Shown here piece by piece: positions 57,566-64,000 of a DNA stretch of 64,000 bases. Source of the DNA: Cellulophaga tyrosinoxydans (GTDB lineage Bacteria > Bacteroidota > Bacteroidia > Flavobacteriales > Flavobacteriaceae). Within the stretch, counting starts at the first letter, position 1; each line of letters starts with the position of its first letter. The stretch lies in contig NZ_FWXO01000005.1 of NCBI RefSeq assembly GCF_900176415.1, positions 62,001-126,000 of the forward strand, given 5' to 3'. Under the pieces are notes generated by a model. The model was not told the DNA's origin. It did no database searches and was given only the letters and a program-made list of their open reading frames with translations. A program made the translations under genes and the position numbers.

Positions 57566-57610
57566 CAGGACAACGCAGGATAGTTTAGAAGCCTAAAGAT
57601 TCTATTTTTA
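57566..57610 (+). promoter_or_regulatory. PUL promoter module 8, GH106 operon
   Basis: CAGGACA-ACG-CAGGATA (57566-57582), 20 nt, then TATTTTTA (57603-57610), 78 nt before the GH106 start codon. Confidence 0.8.
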
Positions 57611-57688
57611 GAATTAAAATTAATTTGCTTTATAATAAGTAATTTTTTTTATTTCATATTAAATCTTTTATTACAAAAATCTAAATAA

Positions 57689-60600
57689 ATGAAAATTATA
57701 AATAAGAATTCAAGAACTTTGGTAATTCTCTTATTAATTTTTTCTAGTTGTATTTCCAATAAAATTATTAATGAACATAAGCACCATCCAAGTCCAACAT
57801 TTGTTCAATTAAATGAACATTTTAAATTACCACCAATTAATTATCATCCCGAAACTTGGTTTCACTTTAATGGGAATAATATTTCTAAAGAAGGTATTAC
57901 GCTTGATTTAGAAGCGATTAAGTATGCAGGTTTACAAGGTATTCATTTGTTTAGTAAAAACGGAAGAGCTTATCCTGGTGTTGAACAAATAAAAGTTTTG
58001 TCTCCAGAATGGAAAGAAATGGTGCGTCATACTGCGGATGAATGCAGAAGATTGGGCTTAAAATTTACTATGCAAAATTGCCCTGGTTGGTCTATGACTG
58101 GTGGGCCTTGGGTACCTGCTGCTGAAGCACAACGAGAAATTGTAGAAACGGTTTATCATATAAAAGGAGGGAAGAATTTTAATGAAATTCTTTCCATTGA
58201 TTCCTTGTACAAAACTGAAGATTTTGATTATAAAGAGGTGCAAATTTTAGCATTTCCAACACCAGAGGGTGATGATACTGAAATACTTCATCCTTTTAAA
58301 ATAGAAAGTAACAATACTATAGTTCCTTGGGAAGATATATTTAATCCTAGTTCAAAAATAATTGTAACAGCTAAAACAACCATGCTAGATAAAGCTTTGG
58401 ACCAATACAGGTATGAGGGCATTGCGAAAGTAGGTGTGCAAAATAGCTGGGTAAAAACCACATTTAAAAATCCAGTTACCATTCGCTCTATAGTTTTTCC
58501 TGCTTTGCGCCATATTATTATGGATACCCAATACCCAATAGTTGATGTTACAATAAAAGTAGAGGCTTTGATTAATAATACTTTAAAAGAAATTACAGTT
58601 ATCAATATACCTGATGGCAATTGGAACGACAGGCAAAAACAGCTTACATTGGCAATTCCTGAAACTACAGCAACGGCGTTTGTTTTTACTTTTGGAGGTT
58701 CACATACTATAAATCCAGAATACATTCATTTAACATCAAAACCAAGGCTTCACAATCATGAAGCAATTTCTGGTAAAGCACATCGCTCACTAGAAAAGGA
58801 GGTGGTATACAACTATGAAAAGAACACCATTATTCAGCCAAATAAAATAATCAATCTTACCAATAATTTCAGTTCTGACGGTAAACTAACATGGGACGTT
58901 CCAGAGGGAAATTGGACAGTAGTACGTTTCGGCCATGTAAATATGAGACTGACCAACAAGCCAGCAATGCCCGAATCTACAGGATGGGAATCTAGTAAGT
59001 TGGATAAAATTGCTATTGAAAATCATTTACGAAACGGAATGATTGGTGAAATGATTAAGGATGGTGGACCAATTGGTGACGGAAAATTACAAGGTTTGCT
59101 AATTGATAGTTGGGAAAGTCATATTCCTACTTGGACGATTAATTCCGAAGATATGTTCAAAGAATTTGAACAGCGTAGAGGCTACAGCATGAGAAAATAT
59201 TTACCTGCCACCATGGGATATATTGTGGAAAGTGCTGAGGTTACTACCAAGTTTTTACGTGATATACGCCAAACCATGGATGATGTTTATGTTGAAAATT
59301 TTTTCAGCCATTTTGCCACTGTAGCTCATGAAATGGGTGCTGAAGTGTATACAGAAGGAGCAGGAGGCGAAGTTTTACCCATAGACCCAATGCGTTATTA
59401 TGGTGTGAGTGATATCCCTATGACTGAGTTTTGGTATCCAAAAGCACCCTCAAGTCAAAACGAATACGCAAAACCGATCTTGTCAGCAGCATCGGCAATG
59501 CATTTATACAATAAAAAGTTCTTGGCGGCTGAGGCTTGCACACAATTAGATGTAAAATGGAATGAGCATCCTTTCGATGTAAAGTATTTGATAGATTACA
59601 ATTTTACAAAAGGAGTAAATCATTTGGTTTTTCATACTTTTTCGCATACCCCACAAAAGGAAGTTTTTCCTGGTTCTAGTTTTGGAGGGAATATTGGTTT
59701 TCCATTGGTAAGAACACAAACCTGGTGGAAATATATGCCCGAGTGGTTGGAGTATTTAGCGCGTAATCAATATGTATTGCAGCAAGGAGAGTATGTTGCA
59801 GATGTACTTTGGTATTATGGGGATGATTTTGAACGTCCTCCTTTTGATTTGGATTATTTTCCGAAAGGACATCGTTTTGATTATTTAAATGAAGAAATAT
59901 TACAAACTAAATTATCGGTTGAGAATGGCATTATAAAGGTTAAGGATGCGGGGGATTATCGTGTTATTTTATTACGAAATTCTAAAGCTATGTTGTTGTC
60001 TACTGCTAGAAAAATAAAAGCTCTTGTTGAAGCAGGGGCGGTTATTGTTGGAGATAAACCTCAAGATTCTCCAAGTTTAATGGACGATGAGACTAATTTA
60101 AAAGAACTATCACAAATTGCTGATGAGCTATGGGGAAATACTAATGATGGGGTAAATCAAGTAGGAAAAGGAAGGGTGTATTGGGGAAGCTCAATTGATG
60201 AAGTTTTGATAGCGGAACACATTGCACAAGACGTAATAGTGCCAGATGATCTAAATATTAAATGGATTCATCGTGAAACAGCAGACGCTCATATTTATTT
60301 TATTGCCTCCAATAATGATAAACCAATTGATGCGGCTTTAAGTTTTAGAGTCAAAAATGTCTATCCACAAATATGGGATGCCTTTAATGGTGAACAACAA
60401 GAAGCTAAAATTTGGAGTGTGTTGAATGAAAGAACGAATGTAGCTTTATCTTTTGAGCCAAGTGGAAGTAAAATTATTGTTTTTTCTAAAGGGAATAAAA
60501 CACCTTTTGCTACAAAAGTAACTTATAATGATACCCTTATTTTAAATTCTGAGATAGGGTGGTATAAGATTCGGAATACTCAAGATTATCCTAAAATAGC

Positions 60601-61162
60601 ATGGAAAAATGACCAAATATTAGCTTCAAAATCTGGAATATATAATTTTATTCAAAATGAAAATGTATTAACTAAAAATATTAGTGTTGCTAAGCATTCG
60701 CTTCAAACCGCTTGGAAAGTTTCTTTTGAATCTGGATGGGATACTCCAGAATCAATAGATATTCCAAAATTAAAATCACTCACAGAGTTTAATGATGATG
60801 CCATAAAACATTATTCAGGAACGGTAACCTACTCTAAAAATATAGTATTAGGCAAAATAAAAGAAAATACTATTCTAGATTTAGGTCAGGTAGCAAATAT
60901 GGTCGAATTATGGTGTAATCGTAAAAAGGTTGGAGTTAAATGGGCAGCACCATTTGAATTTAATTTGACGGATTACATCAAAAAAGGTGATAATCTATTG
61001 GAAATAAAGGTAACCAATACATGGCGTAACCAGCTTATTTTTGATAATCAGCGGCCAATAGACCAAAAGAAAACATGGACAACAAATCCTCCTAAAAAGA
61101 ATGATACAGAACTGGAAGACTCTGGTCTTATTGGACCTGTGATTTTAAAAAATATAAAATGA
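57689..61162 (+). CDS. GH106-family alpha-L-rhamnosidase, lipoprotein
   Basis: A 1157-residue lipoprotein (lipobox FSSC, Cys21). The N-terminal half is the TIM barrel of GH106-type enzymes: WFHFNGNNISKEGITLDLEAI, GIHLFSKNGRAYPG, LKFTMQNCPGWSMTGGPWV, LLIDSWESHIPTW and VYTEGAGGEVLP, the last two with candidate catalytic acids. The C-terminal jelly-roll (VELWCNRKKVGVKWAAPFEF, LEIKVTNTWRNQLI) is like GH2 sugar-binding domains and completes the family layout. It would remove terminal rhamnose, complementing GH78. The stop overlaps the next gene start by 4 nt. Confidence 0.85.
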   Translation: MKIINKNSRTLVILLLIFSSCISNKIINEHKHHPSPTFVQLNEHFKLPPINYHPETWFHFNGNNISKEGITLDLEAIKYAGLQGIHLFSKNGRAYPGVEQIKVLSPEWKEMVRHTADECRRLGLKFTMQNCPGWSMTGGPWVPAAEAQREIVETVYHIKGGKNFNEILSIDSLYKTEDFDYKEVQILAFPTPEGDDTEILHPFKIESNNTIVPWEDIFNPSSKIIVTAKTTMLDKALDQYRYEGIAKVGVQNSWVKTTFKNPVTIRSIVFPALRHIIMDTQYPIVDVTIKVEALINNTLKEITVINIPDGNWNDRQKQLTLAIPETTATAFVFTFGGSHTINPEYIHLTSKPRLHNHEAISGKAHRSLEKEVVYNYEKNTIIQPNKIINLTNNFSSDGKLTWDVPEGNWTVVRFGHVNMRLTNKPAMPESTGWESSKLDKIAIENHLRNGMIGEMIKDGGPIGDGKLQGLLIDSWESHIPTWTINSEDMFKEFEQRRGYSMRKYLPATMGYIVESAEVTTKFLRDIRQTMDDVYVENFFSHFATVAHEMGAEVYTEGAGGEVLPIDPMRYYGVSDIPMTEFWYPKAPSSQNEYAKPILSAASAMHLYNKKFLAAEACTQLDVKWNEHPFDVKYLIDYNFTKGVNHLVFHTFSHTPQKEVFPGSSFGGNIGFPLVRTQTWWKYMPEWLEYLARNQYVLQQGEYVADVLWYYGDDFERPPFDLDYFPKGHRFDYLNEEILQTKLSVENGIIKVKDAGDYRVILLRNSKAMLLSTARKIKALVEAGAVIVGDKPQDSPSLMDDETNLKELSQIADELWGNTNDGVNQVGKGRVYWGSSIDEVLIAEHIAQDVIVPDDLNIKWIHRETADAHIYFIASNNDKPIDAALSFRVKNVYPQIWDAFNGEQQEAKIWSVLNERTNVALSFEPSGSKIIVFSKGNKTPFATKVTYNDTLILNSEIGWYKIRNTQDYPKIAWKNDQILASKSGIYNFIQNENVLTKNISVAKHSLQTAWKVSFESGWDTPESIDIPKLKSLTEFNDDAIKHYSGTVTYSKNIVLGKIKENTILDLGQVANMVELWCNRKKVGVKWAAPFEFNLTDYIKKGDNLLEIKVTNTWRNQLIFDNQRPIDQKKTWTTNPPKKNDTELEDSGLIGPVILKNIK

Positions 61163-63075
61163 AAAGACGCAACTTTATACAGTTATCAACATTCGCGGGA
61201 ATAGGACTTTCAATCCCTATGGCAGGCATATTGAACTCATGTGAAAATCATCAAGAACATTCTTTAGAATTTAAGAATTTAATTTCAGGATTATTAAAAG
61301 ATTGGTGTGATGGGATGATAAAAGTCCAAATTAATAATCCAGAAAATTTAGAAGAACACGGCGCATTAGGTTGTCCGTCTTGTTCGCACATTCACGGACG
61401 TTGTATGGATGCAGTGTATCCATTTCTATATATGGCAGATATTACAGGTGACCAAAAATATACAGAGGCTGCTAAGTTGGTGATGACTTGGGCCGAGAAT
61501 AATGTGTCACAAGAAAATGGAGCCTGGACTGTAATTAAAAACCCTAAATCTTGGAAAGGAATTACCGTTTTTGGAGCTATTGCACTCGCTGAAGCATTAC
61601 ATTATCATGGTCATGTTTTAGATGAAGAAATTCGGGATGCTTGGACTAAACGTTTAGCAAAAGCAGCACAATTTATTTATGATGAGTTTACTATTTCATT
61701 CACAAATATAAATTATGGTGGTACAGCAATTTATGGTTTAGACCTTTTGGGAGATGTATTGAATAATACTATTTTAAAGGAAAAAAGCAAACAATTAGCA
61801 GAAGATATAAAGCTATATTTTACAACTAATGAAGGGTTGTTATTTGGAGAGTGTAAACCAGATTCTAAAAAGCTAAGCCAAAAAGGACTTCATGGAGTAG
61901 ATTTAGGTTACAATGTAGAAGAAACACTTAACAGCATAGTTATGTATGCTTTGAAAAATAACGATGAAGAGTTATTGCAAATAGTAACAAAGTCTTTAAA
62001 TAGTCATTTAGAATTTATGCTACCAGATGGGGCTTGGGACAATAGTTGGGGTAATAGAATGTATAAGTGGAGCTATTGGGGAAGTAGAACTTGTGATGGC
62101 AGCCAACCTGCATTTGGTATGATGGCACACATCAATCCAGCGTTTGGAACTGCTGCTGTCAAAAACACAGAATTATTGCAACGATGTACAGCTGATGGTT
62201 TAATTCACGGTGGACCTCATTTTGTTGAAGCTGGTATTGCGCCTTGTGTACACCATACGTTTACACATGCCAAACCATTAGCAGCATTACTAGACCATTG
62301 GGAGCATTTACCAGAAATAAATATAAATACGGAGTTGCCTAGAACCACGGCAGATGGTGTAACGCATTTTAAAGATTTAGATGTTTACTTATTCGCAAGA
62401 GATGATTGGAGAGGTACTGTAAGTGCTTACGATGCCGAGTATCATTATAAAGACGATTTTCGTCAGGCTTCAGGAGGTGCTTTAGGCGTGTTGTATCATA
62501 ACAAAGTAGGGCTTTTATGTACCGCAAGTATGGCAGAATATCATATGGTAGAACCATATAATCAACAATTGCAACCAAATAAAGATATCTGTTTAACTCC
62601 TAGAGTTGAGGTTTTTAAAGACGATGTGTGGTACACAAACTTATATGATTTACCAGCAACAGTAGCGTATCAAGATAAAAATGGAACTGTGGAATTAGTT
62701 GCAGATGTAAAGCTTAAAAATGTAGAAAGAGCAGAAGTTTTAGGAACTGCTTCTGCCTTTTATATTACTTATAAGTGTAATGCTGAAAAGACAGAGATTT
62801 GTGTAATAACGAATCAAAATATTACAGAGCAAACTGCTTTTGTGTTGCCCATTGTTTCGCCTTCAAGCGAAGTTGTAACAGTCATTAGTGACAATGAAAT
62901 TACTATTCAAAAACCACAAGGGTCGGTAACCATTAAAGCGAGTGCTCCTATAAACTTGAAAGAAATGGTAGGAAAAAGAACCTTTAATATGGTGCCTGGA
63001 GTAGAAGCCTTGCCTTTAGAAGTGTTTTTTGAAGAAGGAAATAAAGCATTAGAAATATCACTAGTTGTGAGTTAG
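61159..63075 (+). CDS. Unassigned Tat-lipoprotein, lyase-like fold (alpha-barrel plus beta-sandwich)
   Basis: A 638-residue protein with both a twin-arginine motif (KRRNFIQ) and a lipobox (LNSC, Cys28). Residues about 40-370 look like an (alpha/alpha) barrel; about 375-638 look like a heparinase-type beta-sandwich. Conserved-looking clusters with possible catalytic residues are CPSCSHIHGRCMDA, the RMYKWSYWGSRTCDG segment, and GIAPCVHHTFTHAKPL. I cannot place it in a PL family. The architecture and position recall the oligosaccharide dehydratase described from the Formosa ulvan locus, but that is a hypothesis. It overlaps the GH106 gene by 4 nt, so it probably acts on the same rhamnose-uronate oligomers. 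Confidence 0.6.
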   Translation: MKRRNFIQLSTFAGIGLSIPMAGILNSCENHQEHSLEFKNLISGLLKDWCDGMIKVQINNPENLEEHGALGCPSCSHIHGRCMDAVYPFLYMADITGDQKYTEAAKLVMTWAENNVSQENGAWTVIKNPKSWKGITVFGAIALAEALHYHGHVLDEEIRDAWTKRLAKAAQFIYDEFTISFTNINYGGTAIYGLDLLGDVLNNTILKEKSKQLAEDIKLYFTTNEGLLFGECKPDSKKLSQKGLHGVDLGYNVEETLNSIVMYALKNNDEELLQIVTKSLNSHLEFMLPDGAWDNSWGNRMYKWSYWGSRTCDGSQPAFGMMAHINPAFGTAAVKNTELLQRCTADGLIHGGPHFVEAGIAPCVHHTFTHAKPLAALLDHWEHLPEININTELPRTTADGVTHFKDLDVYLFARDDWRGTVSAYDAEYHYKDDFRQASGGALGVLYHNKVGLLCTASMAEYHMVEPYNQQLQPNKDICLTPRVEVFKDDVWYTNLYDLPATVAYQDKNGTVELVADVKLKNVERAEVLGTASAFYITYKCNAEKTEICVITNQNITEQTAFVLPIVSPSSEVVTVISDNEITIQKPQGSVTIKASAPINLKEMVGKRTFNMVPGVEALPLEVFFEEGNKALEISLVVS

Positions 63076-63938
63076 TTTTTTTGGTTTCTAAACTTACCTG
63101 GAGCTGAACCTGTTTTCCGTTTAAATAATCTATTGAAGTATACATCAGATTCAAAACCCAATCCAAAAGCTATTTCCTTTTGGGATTTGTTGGTGTTTAA
63201 TAGTAATTCTTTAGATTTTTCAATTTTTAAAAGTAAATAATATTGAAGCGGAGAAACACCTGTTTGTTTTTTAAAATCTATTCTGAATTTAGAATAGCTA
63301 ACACCTAATTCTGATGCTATTTGTACTAAGTCAATAGACTTATTAATGTTACTATACATATTTTTCTTGGCAGAAGAAACCATAGTATTTAAAGAGTCAA
63401 TATGATTTCCACCGTCCTTGATGGTGTGCAGTTCAGCCAGAAGTTGAATGCATATTCCAGATGCCAAACGTTGAAAACCTAATGGTTCCTCATCAAATAA
63501 TTTAAAAAGTGTATTGAAATGGTTTAATATTGAGGGTTTGTCGCACTTAGAAATTATAGGAGCTGCTGGGGTGAAAAAACCATTTGTTAGAAATTGTTTC
63601 GCAATAGTTCCAGAAAAACCTACCCAACGCTCCGTCCATCCTTTGGTCTTTAAAGGTTTATAACTGTGCCAAACACCTGGGAATAGTAAAAATACATCTC
63701 CATTTGCAACTTTAACAACTCCAGTAGCTTTGCTTTCGAAAATACCTTCGCCTTGGGTAATTAGCACTAAATGAAATTCATCTAAAACCCGCCCTTTTTC
63801 CCATGTGAACATATAATTATCTGGATGGTTGGTAGCGGGGTAATTCATGTTTTTTTCAATAACAGTTCGTCCTAGATTATTTATATAGAACCCCCAAGAT
63901 TTATCTTTTTCTGTGATAATTTGATATTTGTTGTACAT
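63072..63938 (-). CDS. AraC-family transcriptional regulator
   Basis: A 288-residue cytosolic regulator. Residues about 10-160 are a cupin-type sugar-sensing domain (HLVLITQGEGIFESKATG, GDVFLLFPGVWHSYKP). Residues 190-288 hold the two helix-turn-helix motifs of AraC/XylS proteins (VQIASELGVSYSKFRIDFKKQ and QKEIAFGLGFESDVYFNRLF, then SAPGKFR). It converges on the preceding gene with a 4-nt overlap and closes the PUL. AraC activators often bind direct repeats next to the -35 region, so it is the best local candidate to bind the eight PUL modules. No module lies upstream of its own start. Confidence 0.88.
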   Translation of the reverse strand: MYNKYQIITEKDKSWGFYINNLGRTVIEKNMNYPATNHPDNYMFTWEKGRVLDEFHLVLITQGEGIFESKATGVVKVANGDVFLLFPGVWHSYKPLKTKGWTERWVGFSGTIAKQFLTNGFFTPAAPIISKCDKPSILNHFNTLFKLFDEEPLGFQRLASGICIQLLAELHTIKDGGNHIDSLNTMVSSAKKNMYSNINKSIDLVQIASELGVSYSKFRIDFKKQTGVSPLQYYLLLKIEKSKELLLNTNKSQKEIAFGLGFESDVYFNRLFKRKTGSAPGKFRNQKN

Positions 63939-64000
63939 AAATGCATATCATTTTGTGCAACTAATATATCAATTTGTTAATAGGAAAGAGTATTATTAAT

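Noticed and set aside
18262-57610. Repeated CAGGA-type sequences as a CRISPR array or transposon repeats
   Set aside because: Copies are kilobases apart, always ahead of a gene start, oriented with the gene and without cas genes or transposases.
57689-61162. GH2 glycosidase
   Set aside because: Only the C-terminal jelly roll resembles GH2; the N-terminal barrel motifs and length fit GH106.

Overview
The window looks like a chromosomal segment of a marine flavobacterium (Bacteroidota, Flavobacteriaceae). The grounds are low GC, TAnnTTTG-type promoter boxes, SusC/SusD pairs, a zeaxanthin-type carotenoid operon, and enzymes for brown- and green-algal polysaccharides. I ran no database search; family names come from reading motifs, length and gene context.

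Layout. (1) 1-6.8 kb is housekeeping: a SurA-type chaperone pair, a MoxR ATPase, a mitochondrial-type aconitase, and two tandem TlpA-like thioredoxins, one of which has lost its first active-site cysteine. (2) 6.8-10.5 kb (minus strand) is a carotenoid operon, carH-like regulator, crtI, crtB, crtZ; the regulator keeps the adenosylcobalamin motifs of CarH light sensors. A tRNA-Leu(GAG) follows at 10.64-10.73 kb. (3) 10.9-16.9 kb is a small alginate-type cluster: a PL6 lyase and a heparinase II/III-type lyase on the minus strand, and a divergent jelly-roll-like lipoprotein, with paired inverted repeats between them. (4) 17.2-63.9 kb is one large polysaccharide utilisation locus (PUL), most likely for ulvan or a similar sulfated rhamnose/uronate/xylose polymer. 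It holds a GntR-type regulator; a uronate operon (uxuB-type SDR, uxuA, kduI, kduD, DUF4861, uxaC, three TRAP transporter genes); two SusC-SusD-fasciclin-like triplets; a DUF1080 plus Gfo/Idh/MocA pair; a sulfatase-GH78 fusion; a DUF5060-type putative glycosidase; a second Gfo/Idh; GH43, GH3, GH105 and a second sulfatase; a PL28-like lyase; GH106; an unassigned Tat-lipoprotein resembling a lyase; and an AraC regulator closing the locus.

How it fits together (inference from families): the PL28-like lyase cuts the polymer at the surface, SusC/D import oligomers, sulfatases with GH78/GH106 remove rhamnose, GH43/GH3 remove xylose or related sugars, and GH105 removes the unsaturated uronate. The TRAP system could carry uronates inward, where KduI/KduD and UxaC/UxuB/UxuA converge on 2-keto-3-deoxygluconate. 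The kinase and aldolase that would follow are not in the window.

The most striking non-coding signal is a 45-bp promoter module occurring eight times, once ahead of each PUL transcription unit. It is a direct repeat of CAGGAYA-like heptamers with a 10-bp period, followed after exactly 20 nt by a TAnnTTTR-like box. It looks like the binding site of a dedicated activator and defines a PUL-wide regulon that excludes the neighbouring alginate-type cluster.
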